Source of the DNA: Pedobacter westerhofensis
GTDB taxonomy: Bacteria > Bacteroidota > Bacteroidia > Sphingobacteriales > Sphingobacteriaceae
NCBI RefSeq assembly: GCF_900182595.1
Contig: NZ_FXTN01000014.1
Coordinates: 117,257-181,256 of the forward strand
DNA length: 64,000 bases
Reading direction: 5' to 3'
Shown here: positions 17,265-26,344 of the stretch, piece by piece
How positions within the stretch are numbered: position 1 is the stretch's first letter
Layout of the letters: each line of letters opens with the position of its first letter
Made by a program: the position numbers and the translations under genes
The notes under the pieces: model-generated
Seen by the model: the letters and a program-made list of their open reading frames with translations, nothing else
Databases searched by the model: none
Told to the model about the DNA's origin: nothing

Positions 17265-18122
17265 ATGGGACTATTCGATATTTTTAGAAAAACTGATACG
17301 GCAAAAGCACAGGCAGAGGATAAAACAAAACAGGCACCAGCAGCGAAAGCAGATCAGCCTGATCAATCTTCTGAACCTATTGCAGCAGTTGCAGCAGAAA
17401 TAAAGTCGCCAGTTACCCCTCAGCGCAATTCCGGCGATCTTAAAAAAACTCAGGCACTGGCTACATTGCTTGAGATCCCAAAAGAAGAGAGAACTGAAAC
17501 CTGGGTAAACCAGTTTTTAGCCGATCTTCCATTTGCTGCCCTTCGCTGCGGAACGCCGCAACTGATTGCCGGTCCGGATGGGTTTCCCTATTTCCAGTTA
17601 TTCATTCCAGCGCCCGGCGAAGAATTCCAGTCCTATGTGATCGATGAGATGATTTCTGGTTTCCTTGTAGAAAGAGGATACGGGGTTGTGCTTAATCCCG
17701 GAGCAGGTCAGCCCGACTGGGTATTAACCTACGGAGATCTCCTTAACTATCATTTGAACGGAGCTTTCTTTACACTTGACAGCCTATTCAGCCACAGCAG
17801 TAATATCACAGAAGAAGTTGCCGCTGGCGAAGAAATAATGGTGGGCCAGCCATCAGAAACCATCCTGCCAGCACAGACGAGAAAATTATTGAAAGACTTT
17901 TTTGAACTCAACGGTATCCAGGGACCAAAAGTAATGCTGATGATGCGCAAAAACGCTGAAGAAGTTAGTCAGGATCTCGCTTTTAACATCACCCCCGATT
18001 CTTTTGAATCAGAGGAGCACTACCGCAACATGATGCAAACAGTAACCTGGTACCTGCCAAGGCATTATTCTGTGGTCGGCTTACACGACAGCCATGTAGA
18101 AAACGGTTTTATGTCCTTGTAA
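17265..18122 (+). CDS. Uncharacterised cytoplasmic protein
   Basis: 285 aa, no signal peptide. Residues 1-60 are a charged, Ala/Lys/Gln-rich and probably disordered head after MGLFDIFRK. The remainder is a globular domain with segments such as GPDGFPYFQLFIPAPGEEFQ and QPDWVLTYGDLLNYH. I do not recognise the family; a distant SseB-like fold is conceivable but not supported by motifs. It has its own promoter-like box and is followed 41 bp later by a small membrane protein gene. Confidence 0.7.
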   Translation: MGLFDIFRKTDTAKAQAEDKTKQAPAAKADQPDQSSEPIAAVAAEIKSPVTPQRNSGDLKKTQALATLLEIPKEERTETWVNQFLADLPFAALRCGTPQLIAGPDGFPYFQLFIPAPGEEFQSYVIDEMISGFLVERGYGVVLNPGAGQPDWVLTYGDLLNYHLNGAFFTLDSLFSHSSNITEEVAAGEEIMVGQPSETILPAQTRKLLKDFFELNGIQGPKVMLMMRKNAEEVSQDLAFNITPDSFESEEHYRNMMQTVTWYLPRHYSVVGLHDSHVENGFMSL

Positions 18123-18163
18123 CCGGATATTGAGCGTATCACGCACCTTATTAGTCGCAGATA

Positions 18164-18442
18164 ATGAATATCAAAACAACTCCCATTTTAATTGCAATTC
18201 TGGTCTTCATCTCAATAACTGGATTTTATTCCACTAATGATGCACCATCTGATGGATGGACAGAAATAGGGTTTCCATATCCTTTTTACACATTTACTGG
18301 CGGTAAAATTGATCCGGCTGCTGTTAATGAAATAGAGATGGGATTTATTTTGAGATATTTCCTGATCGATCTGCTAGTGTTAGCTCTTTTTATTTACGTT
18401 TTCAACTATGCAGACAAAACTTACAAAATTGTCAAAAAATAA
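18164..18442 (+). CDS. Small two-helix membrane protein, hypothetical
   Basis: 92 aa. One hydrophobic segment is at residues 6-20 (TPILIAILVFISITGFY) and the second at about 66-82 (LIDLLVLALFIYVFNYA), with a polar loop between that would face the periplasm. No family is recognised. It is convergent with the symporter gene that ends 20 bp downstream. Confidence 0.6.
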   Translation: MNIKTTPILIAILVFISITGFYSTNDAPSDGWTEIGFPYPFYTFTGGKIDPAAVNEIEMGFILRYFLIDLLVLALFIYVFNYADKTYKIVKK

Positions 18443-18461
18443 GATAGAAGTAAAGATACCC

Positions 18462-19703
18462 CTATGCCTTTGTAACCCGCTCCGGCGCTGCTGCGGATAA
18501 CCAGTTTTTTCCTTCTGTAAACCGCGTCACAAGCATTGCCGCTACGGTATCTCCTGTAGAGTTCAGGAGCGTAGCCATTGGATCTACCAACGTACCGATA
18601 ATCATTGCCGGTGGAAGCGCCTCTGGCGGAAAACCATATGCAGATATAAACAGCAGTTCTCCAACATACCCCCCGTTAGGGATACCCCCTTCAACTACAC
18701 TCACCAGAACTGTCATCCCCAGTGCAAGCATGATCGTCTCTGCACTGTCGAAGCCTTTCCCGAACAGCGCAAACACCACGGCCATCTTGATGATCGAAGA
18801 AATACTTGAACCATCTTTATGCAGCGTAGCTCCTAAAGGAATAGTCACATTTGAAATGTACTCCGGTATTCCCATTTTCTCAGCAGCCTCCAGGTTAGCC
18901 GGGATATTGGCGATGCTGCTGCAGGTACCCACTGCAGTGGCCGAGGGTACAATATTGTTCTTCCAGTATTTCTTAATGCCTCTCACTCCGCCGGCCACAA
19001 AAGCATAAAAGCTGAACAGGAAGACAAAGTAAAAAGCGCCTACACCATAATATATACCCAAAGAGCGCGCATACGTACCAAATAACTGCGGACCAAAAAC
19101 ACCTACCTGATAGGCAAAATATGCACCCAGCCCTACGGGCGCAAGTTTCATGATGATCACGAATACATTTTTGAACACCTCATTTCCCGCCTGAAGAAAT
19201 CCCGCAAATGCAGCGCCCTGACTGCCCGCACGCAAAGTAGCAAAGCCAGTGAGCACCGAAAATATAATCATCGCCAGCATACTCTTGCGTGACAGCAGTT
19301 CAAAGAATTCGCTGGTCGTGAGCAGCTGCGTAAGCTGGTCGCCAAAAGGCTTTTTAACAATGGTTTCTGTAAGCCTGGCTGCCCCCATATGCTCGTGGAT
19401 AGAGAATATCCTTACCGCGAGGATCGTCAGCATCGCCGAGATCAGCACGGTAGCCAGAAAAACAAGCGCCATCACGGCCATCATCCTGCTCAGCTTGCCC
19501 GTCTCCTTTAGGCCCCCGATTGCAGAAGCAATGGAAAAAAATACCAGCGGGATCACAGCCGTGAACAGCAGGTTGAGAAAGATCTCACCGATCGGCTTCA
19601 AAACACTTACGCGGCCGCCAAATACCAGGCCCGCAATGCTGCCCGCCACGATGCCTGCAATCAGCCAGATGATTCCCTTATAATTAGTGTAAAAGCTGTT
19701 CAT
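18462..19703 (-). CDS. Dicarboxylate/amino-acid:cation symporter (DAACS family)
   Basis: 413 aa inner-membrane protein with about eight helices plus hairpin loops. The substrate-site blocks are TIPLGATLHKDGSS, EGGIPNGGYVGELL and DPMATLLNSTGDT. In glutamate transporters the first block usually reads GATxNMDG; here it is GATLHKDG, which suggests an altered substrate or coupling cation. Substrate cannot be named from sequence; glutamate, aspartate or C4-dicarboxylates are the family's usual cargo. Confidence 0.88.
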   Translation of the reverse strand: MNSFYTNYKGIIWLIAGIVAGSIAGLVFGGRVSVLKPIGEIFLNLLFTAVIPLVFFSIASAIGGLKETGKLSRMMAVMALVFLATVLISAMLTILAVRIFSIHEHMGAARLTETIVKKPFGDQLTQLLTTSEFFELLSRKSMLAMIIFSVLTGFATLRAGSQGAAFAGFLQAGNEVFKNVFVIIMKLAPVGLGAYFAYQVGVFGPQLFGTYARSLGIYYGVGAFYFVFLFSFYAFVAGGVRGIKKYWKNNIVPSATAVGTCSSIANIPANLEAAEKMGIPEYISNVTIPLGATLHKDGSSISSIIKMAVVFALFGKGFDSAETIMLALGMTVLVSVVEGGIPNGGYVGELLFISAYGFPPEALPPAMIIGTLVDPMATLLNSTGDTVAAMLVTRFTEGKNWLSAAAPERVTKA

Positions 19704-19839
19704 GTAGCGAAGATAATCTTAAAAACTTTAATTTAATATTTAAGACAGAAGTTATACACTATAAAAGATTTATATATTTTTTGTTTATTCTGGTTTGATT
19801 TTTGGGGTTAAAAGATAGTTTAAACCCTAAAATTTAACG

Positions 19840-20748
19840 ATGTCCTATAGAATTCCCTGGCGCAGGCTTTCCGGTTCTGTTGTATTATTGCTGCTGCTAA
19901 CGCTTACAAGCTTGAATTCCAGTGCACAATTGTTTAACCAGGATAGCCTCAAATTAATCTCAGCTCAGTTTTCTTTTGCAGAAGGCCCCGCCGTGAACAA
20001 AAGGGGAGATGTTTACTTTACTGATCAGCCGAACAATAAAATATGGAAGTACAGTGCTGATGGAATTCTTTCATTATTTAAAGGCCCGGCGGGCCGTGCC
20101 AATGGTCTGTATTTCGACCGCAGGGGAAACCTGCTGGCATGTGCCGATGAGCAAAATGAACTCTGGTCCATCAGCAAAAGCGGTAAAGCAACAGTTTTGC
20201 TTACAAATGTTGACGGAAAAAAACTGAACGGCCCCAATGATCTCTGGGCAGACCGCAAGGGAGGCATATATTTTACTGATCCCTATTATCAGCGAGACTA
20301 CTGGACAAGGAAAAAGCCGGAACTAGAGGGGCAAAAGGTTTACTACCTGCCGCCAGGCAAAGGAGCCAAATTGCGGGTAGCAGCGCAGGATGTTTCCAAG
20401 CCGAATGGTATCGTTGGATCGGCAGATGGTAACTATCTTTATATTGCGGATATCGAAAAAGATAAGACCTATCGCTATACCATCGCTGCGGACGGCAGCC
20501 TGAGCAGTCAGACTTTAGTGATCAATCAGGGATCTGATGGCATGACCATTGATAACCAGGGCAACTTTTATCTCAGTGGCAAGGGCGTATCAATTTATAA
20601 TCCGGCGGGCAAGTTAATCGGTCATATTGATGTAAAAGAGCCCTGGACGGGAAATGTTTGTTTTGGCGGAAAAAATCGGAGCGATCTGTTTATCACCGCA
20701 TCAACTGCCATCTATACGATTCCTATTCATGCCAAAGGAGTAGAATGA
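19840..20748 (+). CDS. Exported SMP-30/gluconolactonase/LRE-family protein
   Basis: 302 aa with a signal peptide ending near NSSAQ. The body is a six-bladed beta-propeller of the gluconolactonase family, with FAEGPAVNKRGDVYFTD, KLNGPNDLWADRKGGIYFTDP and SKPNGIVGSADGNYLYIAD; the acidic and Asn residues in these blocks bind the divalent metal. It may hydrolyse a sugar lactone in the periplasm. It precedes the GH125 gene by 86 bp in the same direction. Confidence 0.88.
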   Translation: MSYRIPWRRLSGSVVLLLLLTLTSLNSSAQLFNQDSLKLISAQFSFAEGPAVNKRGDVYFTDQPNNKIWKYSADGILSLFKGPAGRANGLYFDRRGNLLACADEQNELWSISKSGKATVLLTNVDGKKLNGPNDLWADRKGGIYFTDPYYQRDYWTRKKPELEGQKVYYLPPGKGAKLRVAAQDVSKPNGIVGSADGNYLYIADIEKDKTYRYTIAADGSLSSQTLVINQGSDGMTIDNQGNFYLSGKGVSIYNPAGKLIGHIDVKEPWTGNVCFGGKNRSDLFITASTAIYTIPIHAKGVE

Positions 20749-20834
20749 ACCATACTGAGTAGGTAAAGTTTGAAAATTTATATAATATTGAATTCTGTTA
20801 ATGCCCCGGCATTGGCAACACCTTATATTGAATA

Positions 20835-22262
20835 ATGGAAAGAAGATCTTTTGTGCAAAAGGCAGGGCTGTTAACTGCCGCTTTATTTTCCGGGAAAGTG
20901 TTTTCCTTTGCGGCAGAGCCGGATTTTCCTGTAGTGAGAAGAGCGCAGGCCCTGCGCCGCTTTAACAGCAGAGCGGTAGAAAATGTGATCAATGAATTTA
21001 GTTCTAAAGTAAAGAACAAAGAATTTACCTGGCTGTTTAACAACTGCTTTCCAAATACCCTTGATACCTCCGTTACTTTTACTGATTTTGAAGGCAAACC
21101 CGATACCTTTCTGAGCTGTGGTGATATGGATGCCATGTGGCTGCGTGACAGTTCTGCGCAGGTATGGTCTTACCTGCCGCTGATGAGAAAAGACAAAGCA
21201 TTGAAAGACCTTGTTGCAGGCGTGATCAACCGCCAGGTAAAATATATATTGAAAGATCCCTATGCAAGTTCTTTCTTTAATGACCCTACCAAAACTTCCG
21301 AATTTAAAGAAGACCTCACCAATATGGTCCCCGGTGTTCATGAAAGGAAATGGGAGATAGATTCTTTATGTTATCCCATACGCCTGGCTTACCGCTACTG
21401 GCAGCAAACTAAAGATACCAGCCATTTTGATGCGAACTGGCAGGAGGCCATGAAGACAATCCTCAAAACCTTCAAAGAACAGCAGCGCAAGGAAAACAAC
21501 GGGCCATACCATTTTCAGCGTGCTACAGCATGGGCCACAGACAGTTTGCCGATGCAGGGTTTTGGCTATCCTGTAAAACCGGTTGGACTGATCTGTTCCG
21601 CTTTCCGGCCCGGTGAGGATGCTACAGTTTTCTCCTTTCTGATTCCATCTAATTTCTTTGCAGTTGTCAGCCTTCGTCAGGTGGCAGAACTTTTCAGAGT
21701 GATCAAGGCAGATGAAAAAATAGCTGCCGAAATGGACGCAATGGCAATGGAAGTAAGACAGGCCCTTCAAAAATATGCAATCATCGAACACGAAACTTAT
21801 GGAAAAGTGCTGGCCTACGAGATCAATGGTTTGGGCAGCTACCACCTGATGGATGATGCCAGCATTCCCAGCCTGCTGGCGATGCCTTACCTGGGTGCCA
21901 TGTCTATGAGCGACCCTGTTTATCTGAATACCAGAAAAATGGTGCTTTCAGCAGATAATCCATTTTTTTATAAAGGTAAAGTTGCCGAGGGAGTAGGGGG
22001 ACCGCATATTGGGAAAAATATGGTGTGGCCCATGAGCATCATTGCACGGGGGTTAACCAGTACCGATGATGCCGAGATCAAACAATGCCTGGCCATGCTG
22101 CAGAAAAGCCATGGTGATACCGGGTTTATCCATGAATCTTTTCACGTTGATAATCCGCGCCAGTATACCAGGGCTGCATTTCCATGGGTAAATTCCCTGT
22201 TTGGAGAATTCCTCTGGAAAACTTATCAGGAGCGTCCGGAGCTGCTGAACACCGGCGCTTAG
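20835..22262 (+). CDS. Glycoside hydrolase family 125 exo-alpha-1,6-mannosidase
   Basis: 475 aa. The block SCGDMDAMWLRDSSAQVWSY and the tail IHESFHVDNPRQYTRAAFPW are characteristic of the metal-independent GH125 alpha-mannosidases, which trim alpha-1,6-linked mannose. The N-terminus MERRSFVQKAGLLTAALFSG carries a twin-arginine-like motif, so folded export by Tat is likely. With the upstream SMP-30 protein it suggests a small carbohydrate-processing unit; no SusC/SusD pair is adjacent. Confidence 0.9.
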   Translation: MERRSFVQKAGLLTAALFSGKVFSFAAEPDFPVVRRAQALRRFNSRAVENVINEFSSKVKNKEFTWLFNNCFPNTLDTSVTFTDFEGKPDTFLSCGDMDAMWLRDSSAQVWSYLPLMRKDKALKDLVAGVINRQVKYILKDPYASSFFNDPTKTSEFKEDLTNMVPGVHERKWEIDSLCYPIRLAYRYWQQTKDTSHFDANWQEAMKTILKTFKEQQRKENNGPYHFQRATAWATDSLPMQGFGYPVKPVGLICSAFRPGEDATVFSFLIPSNFFAVVSLRQVAELFRVIKADEKIAAEMDAMAMEVRQALQKYAIIEHETYGKVLAYEINGLGSYHLMDDASIPSLLAMPYLGAMSMSDPVYLNTRKMVLSADNPFFYKGKVAEGVGGPHIGKNMVWPMSIIARGLTSTDDAEIKQCLAMLQKSHGDTGFIHESFHVDNPRQYTRAAFPWVNSLFGEFLWKTYQERPELLNTGA

Positions 22263-22381
22263 GCTAAAAGCGTGCAAAAAATCCTATAAGGGAATCATGT
22301 TCGTCTGCAGCAATTGTCATTTGAATGAAATTATGAATATGGCTTAACATTAAATTAACATTAGGATAGCCATATTTGCAC

Positions 22382-22591
22382 ATGTTCTTAGAAATACTCG
22401 CCGGCGCATTTTACCTTTTTACGATTATTGCTGCATTTAAAATGGAAACTCCCCTAAAGGGTTTGCTGTTTATGCTTACTGTGCTGGCAGTCAGTGGAAT
22501 TTTGTATCTGTTTATCCTGTTTCCCGGTATTTCCGGAATTGTAGTTACAGTGATGCTTGCGGCTTTCATTCTAAAACAAGGAAGCCGTTAA
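22382..22591 (+). CDS. Small two-helix membrane protein
   Basis: 69 aa. Almost the whole chain is hydrophobic, in two or three helices separated by KMETPLKG and FPGIS. The ATG at 22382 is preferred over an in-frame TTG six bases upstream. No family is recognised. A hairpin follows immediately. Confidence 0.5.
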   Translation: MFLEILAGAFYLFTIIAAFKMETPLKGLLFMLTVLAVSGILYLFILFPGISGIVVTVMLAAFILKQGSR

Positions 22592-22627
22592 AAAATTGAA
22601 CCACCTGAAAGCACAATTCAGATGGTT
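22590..22627 (-). terminator. Intrinsic terminator of the DUF4397 gene
   Basis: On the minus strand the arms AACCATCTGAA and TTCAGGTGGTT (10 of 11 pairs) are followed by a T-run (AATTTTTT). It lies about 43 bp past the stop of the minus-strand lipoprotein gene and may also stop the convergent small gene. Confidence 0.7.
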
Positions 22628-22669
22628 CGGGATAGGAAATAAAAAGGGTATTAACAGTTAAGGATAAGC

Positions 22670-23419
22670 TTATCTAAAATTTCTGATCAGTCTGGTGATC
22701 TTAATGCGCTTGGCTGTGTCAGCTGGTTGTGCACTGACCAGGCCCCTTGCCCAAACAGTATAAATTTCTTTACTGTCCAGTTTTACATCAGTCAGTGTAG
22801 ACACGATTTCATTTGTAGCCGTATTTCTCAGGTTCAGGGTGATGCCCGTTTTCGCAGTTACCGGCTTAAATCCGGTATATTCTTTGTACGCCCTGTTGGT
22901 AAATGCAGTGGTGTCACCGCTATACTCAAGACTGTAGGCCGGTGCATCCGGTGAAAGGTTAATAAAGCGGACCTGCGCTTTTCCATCAGGAGTACTGGCA
23001 GACCAGTCGTCCCTGATTCTAAGGAATGACAGCGTATCTGCTGAGTTTACAATAAAGATAGAATGGTAGCGGTCATTTTCCAGATCGATCTTTTGTGTAA
23101 GGATACTCGTTGTATTACCGGAAACGGTAACTTTCCCTGTTCTGGTACCGGTTACTGCCAGCCAGTAACCCGTACTGTTCCCATAGTTGAGAGCGGTACT
23201 GCTTCCCACAGTCGAATTGTTCACTTTTTGATTATCGAGATAAAAATCCACTGAAGGTCTTGTAGGAGAGGCATTGGTAACGCTGAAGGCCGCCTGGTTG
23301 GGAATAATTACTTCATCGTCATGCTTGCAGGAACTGAGACAGATCGCAACATAAGACATTGCTGCTAAAATGTAGACTTTTCCGGGTTTTTCTGAAAATA
23401 GAGTAAGATTAAATTTCAT
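22670..23419 (-). CDS. DUF4397-domain lipoprotein
   Basis: 249 aa from the ATG at 23419. The signal peptide ends in a lipobox before Cys (AICLSSCKHDD). The body has the DUF4397 pattern of repeated beta-strands (ASPTRPSVDFYLDNQKV, then RFINLSPDAPAYSLEY). These are surface or periplasmic proteins of unknown role in Bacteroidota. It is divergent from the ECF sigma factor gene, across a region rich in inverted repeats. Confidence 0.8.
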   Translation of the reverse strand: MKFNLTLFSEKPGKVYILAAMSYVAICLSSCKHDDEVIIPNQAAFSVTNASPTRPSVDFYLDNQKVNNSTVGSSTALNYGNSTGYWLAVTGTRTGKVTVSGNTTSILTQKIDLENDRYHSIFIVNSADTLSFLRIRDDWSASTPDGKAQVRFINLSPDAPAYSLEYSGDTTAFTNRAYKEYTGFKPVTAKTGITLNLRNTATNEIVSTLTDVKLDSKEIYTVWARGLVSAQPADTAKRIKITRLIRNFR

Positions 23420-23477
23420 GTTTAAAAGTTTTAATTTGCAATATGTATTTGGAGTGTAAAACGAACGGTCTTTACAC

Positions 23478-23527
23478 AACGCTACAGATTTTTTGGTATT
23501 TTTGTAAAACGTATGATCTGTAGCGTT
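23478..23527. promoter_or_regulatory. 12-bp inverted repeat flanking the sigma-gene promoter
   Basis: AACGCTACAGAT (23478-23489) and ATCTGTAGCGTT (23516-23527) are perfect inverted copies 26 bp apart. Between them lies TATTTTTG (23497-23504), which fits the TAnnTTTG -7 box pointing to the sigma gene. Either a regulator binds both arms or the RNA forms a hairpin. Confidence 0.6.
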
Positions 23528-23533
23528 TTGGAT

Positions 23534-23576
23534 GCGGTAAACGTTTTACCGCTGAATGCTGCGTTGGACGCATACG
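23534..23576. promoter_or_regulatory. Two further palindromes in the sigma-factor leader
   Basis: GCGGTAAACGTTTTACCGC (23534-23552) is nearly symmetric, and TGCGT/ACGCA (23560-23572) forms a second short hairpin. CGTATG at 23510-23515 and CATACG at 23571-23576 pair around the set. Together with the preceding repeat they would give the sigma mRNA leader strong structure. Confidence 0.5.
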
Positions 23577-23617
23577 AAAAATTGTAAAATTGGCAGAAAA
23601 GAGAGGCTTAGCGTAGC

Positions 23618-24196
23618 GTGGATAAAAAAGATACAATGTTCCGGGAGATCATTGCGGGTCTGAGTGCGCGTGATGAGCGTATACAAGAACGTATCTATGT
23701 TCATTACTGGGGTTATCTCATGGGAATTTCCACCCGGTATTTCAAAGACCGGAATATTGCCAGGGAAGTGGTGAACGATAGTTTTATGAAAGCGTTCAAA
23801 ACGATGTACGATTTCAGGCATGGCGGCGACCTCCTGGATTTCCAGAAAATATTTAAATCCTGGCTGTCTACCATTACTGTACGTACCGCATTGGATAAAA
23901 TACGGGCGAATAAGACTGCTTTGACTTATGTGGAGGAATACGAGGAAGTGCAAACCGGCCATGTAGAAGTTGAACATAAGCTCTATGCAGAAGACATACT
24001 TAAACTGCTGGATGAGCTCCCCGATCTGCACCGGGCAGTCTTCAACCTCTATGAGATTGAAGGTTTCAGCCATGATGAAATCGCATCAATGCTAAATATA
24101 CCCGTCAGTTCCAGTCGTACATATCTAACCCGCGCAAAACAAAAATTGAGAGAGCTTTATAAAAAGAGTATAAAAATTACAGATGGAACAGTCTAA
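23618..24196 (+). CDS. ECF RNA polymerase sigma-70 factor
   Basis: 192 aa from a GTG start; ATG at 23636 is the alternative. Region 2 spans about residues 20-90 (GISTRYFKDRNIAREVVNDS), and region 4 about 125-180 with the helix-turn-helix GFSHDEIASMLNIPVSSSRT followed by YLTRAKQKLREL. It directs transcription of a small regulon after an extracytoplasmic signal. It overlaps the next gene by 14 bp; that gene encodes the probable membrane partner. Confidence 0.92.
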   Translation: MDKKDTMFREIIAGLSARDERIQERIYVHYWGYLMGISTRYFKDRNIAREVVNDSFMKAFKTMYDFRHGGDLLDFQKIFKSWLSTITVRTALDKIRANKTALTYVEEYEEVQTGHVEVEHKLYAEDILKLLDELPDLHRAVFNLYEIEGFSHDEIASMLNIPVSSSRTYLTRAKQKLRELYKKSIKITDGTV

Positions 24197-25544
24197 TAAA
24201 GAATTAATAAAGGAGATAGCTGATCTTTTCGAAGATTACGAGGAATCCTATGTTCCGGGCGAATGGGAGTCATTCCTGAAACACAAGAAAAAGAAGTACC
24301 CCTTTTTTCCTAACTGGATTAAAGTTGCCGCTGTGCTTTTCCTGATCGTTTCTGTGTTTGCATATAACAGGAGAGATCTGCTGCAGCAGGATGGAAAAGG
24401 AAGTCCTGCCGCCCAGCAACAGACTGCAAACACTACCGGTGCTGCAAAAAAGAGTAACGGCCCTGCAGAAAAACCTGCCGGCGCAGCCCAGCAGCTTTCT
24501 GCCGTACGTAAATCCACTACAGTTAACTCATCAAAAAGCAATTCATCAATCATCAGTTCTTCAGCTTTAAACTTTTCACAATTCAAAGCTGTAAATACTA
24601 ATCCAGCAACTGTAAGCCCTCCAGCTTTTAGTACTGCTGAAAAGACAGCCGCTGCAGACCAGGGCAGCGTAGTAGTTGCTGAAAATAAAATCAATGCCTC
24701 TGCAGCAACCATAGTTCCTGCACCATCCCTAAACCAGGCCCTTGCGCAAACCCAGTTAAAAGCTGATGCCGCAGTCCCTCCGGCGCAGCTGACAAAGGAC
24801 AGCCTGATGGCGCCGAAAAAACCTAAATTAAGCACATCAGAATTCCTGCTTGCAGAATCTAAAAAAGCTGACAGAAAAGAAATCAAGAAGCCAGCAGTTT
24901 CCAAATGGGACTTTGGTTTGCAGGTGATGCCTACAGCTACACATACCAACATGAACTTTGGTGGCGGACTGGTTACTGCTTATCACATTTCAGACAAGAT
25001 TTCATTAAGTTCAGGGATCACCCTGATGCAACTGGGTTCCGGCGAAAATGTATCCTCAGCGGCACCTGCAGCTGCTTCTGGTGTGGCTTATTCCATCGTG
25101 AAGTCTTCGGCAGAGAGCCGGCAGCTCCTGGCTGTGGATGCCAATATTAAAGCTATTGACATACCCCTCGGGCTGGTGTATAAAGTAACCAAACATTATT
25201 ATACCAGCGCCGGGATTTCATATTTTAATGTGCTTAGCGAGAAAAGAAACAATACGTACTCGGAAACGGTTCCGGTCAATAAAATGAGCAGGGATCCTTC
25301 CACCGGTGAGGTGATGAGTTTCAGTGCGCTGGAGACCCAGCAGGTTGATGAAGAAGCTACCGACCGGCCGCTGAAAGGAAACAGCTACCTCGGCTTTTTT
25401 AACTTTTCTATTGGCCGCCGTCAGAATATTTTTAAACAGTACAACATCCAAATCGAGCCTTTTATCAAGGTGCCTATCGGAAAATTATCTTCACAAGACC
25501 TGAATTTGATGAACAGCGGAATTAAATTTCAACTTTCTTTTTAG
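24183..25544 (+). CDS. Sigma-linked membrane protein with C-terminal barrel-like domain
   Basis: 453 aa. Residues 1-40 are cytoplasmic and charged, with one membrane helix at about 44-60 (WIKVAAVLFLIVSVFAY). A long Ala/Ser/Pro/Lys-rich linker runs to about residue 235. The last 210 residues look like an outer-membrane beta-barrel (PorT/OmpA-like), ending in FQLSF. The overlap with the sigma gene and the cytoplasmic head suggest an anti-sigma-like role; the linker is long enough to cross the periplasm. The architecture is read from sequence; the function is inferred. Confidence 0.7.
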   Translation: MEQSNKELIKEIADLFEDYEESYVPGEWESFLKHKKKKYPFFPNWIKVAAVLFLIVSVFAYNRRDLLQQDGKGSPAAQQQTANTTGAAKKSNGPAEKPAGAAQQLSAVRKSTTVNSSKSNSSIISSSALNFSQFKAVNTNPATVSPPAFSTAEKTAAADQGSVVVAENKINASAATIVPAPSLNQALAQTQLKADAAVPPAQLTKDSLMAPKKPKLSTSEFLLAESKKADRKEIKKPAVSKWDFGLQVMPTATHTNMNFGGGLVTAYHISDKISLSSGITLMQLGSGENVSSAAPAAASGVAYSIVKSSAESRQLLAVDANIKAIDIPLGLVYKVTKHYYTSAGISYFNVLSEKRNNTYSETVPVNKMSRDPSTGEVMSFSALETQQVDEEATDRPLKGNSYLGFFNFSIGRRQNIFKQYNIQIEPFIKVPIGKLSSQDLNLMNSGIKFQLSF

Positions 25545-25878
25545 CCTGTTCCAATTTTTTTTTCAAAATGCTGTCCGGTTGATTCAATTCGGACAGTGTC
25601 GCTGCGCTGTTGTAAATTCCAGGTTAAAGAGGATAATTATCTGTTTAATTAACAGTCTGTTATGTTGTTTTTAAGGCGGCTAAAATGTTTTATTATTTTA
25701 GATTTCTACTCCAAATAATTTTCATCAGAAATATTCTAAGAATAAATTTTACAGATGTTTTTAGGCTATATAAATAATTCTAATAGTATTGCAATAAATT
25801 TCAATTTCTTTTTGTAATATTTATGTTAATTAATTGCTATTTTTATTTTCAAACAAACACCAATTAAAATATTTGAAG
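25545..25878. other. AT-rich intergenic region, 334 bp
   Basis: It contains one hairpin, CTGTCCG (25571-25577) with CGGACAG (25590-25596), possibly a terminator or mRNA end after the sigma-linked gene, but without a proper T-run. The rest is very AT-rich and probably holds the promoter of the helix-turn-helix gene; no -7 box stands out and no ORF is convincing. Confidence 0.55.
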
Positions 25879-26217
25879 ATGAAAACACTTGGACAAAAAT
25901 TTAAAATTCTCCGCCAGAAGAAGGGACTGAACCAAATGGCAATGGCAGAACTGCTGGACATTTCTATTCCGGCCTACTCCAAACTTGAAACCGGGATCAC
26001 TGATCCAAACTTCAGCCGGATACACCAGATTGCCAGTGTCCACCAGATCGACATCAGGCAGTTGCTAAGCACGGGAGAAGATGAGAAGAGCGAGCAGGAG
26101 GGAGAAATCGAGAGGCTCAGGCTCCGCGTGCTCGAACTGGAATCCAGCGTAATCCGTTTGCAGGGCAAGCTGATCGATCTTTATGACAAGGAAGACCGCA
26201 GAAACAAGGCGGATTAG
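25879..26217 (+). CDS. Xre-family helix-turn-helix regulator with coiled-coil tail
   Basis: 112 aa from the ATG at 25879. Residues 5-60 form a Cro/C1-type helix-turn-helix (LGQKFKILRQKKGLNQMAMA, then DISIPAYSKLETG). The C-terminal 40 residues are a predicted coiled coil with heptad Leu/Ile spacing (EIERLRLRVLELESSVIRLQ), probably for dimerisation. Small proteins of this type are frequent in Sphingobacteriaceae. Target genes are unknown. Confidence 0.82.
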   Translation: MKTLGQKFKILRQKKGLNQMAMAELLDISIPAYSKLETGITDPNFSRIHQIASVHQIDIRQLLSTGEDEKSEQEGEIERLRLRVLELESSVIRLQGKLIDLYDKEDRRNKAD

Positions 26218-26336
26218 CAAGTATTATGGTATAAATCCGCTGTTTCATGACAGAAAAAACTTCATGTTAATTTAACGTTATTATCATACGAGTGTCGAAT
26301 TTGATTCAGGAACTTTTTATTTCATAACTTTTATAA

Positions 26337-26344
26337 TACTTTTG
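26337..26344 (+). promoter_or_regulatory. -7 box for the tetR gene
   Basis: TACTTTTG fits TAnnTTTG and overlaps the left edge of the palindrome at 26342-26368. Protein bound there would block initiation at this promoter. Confidence 0.55.
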
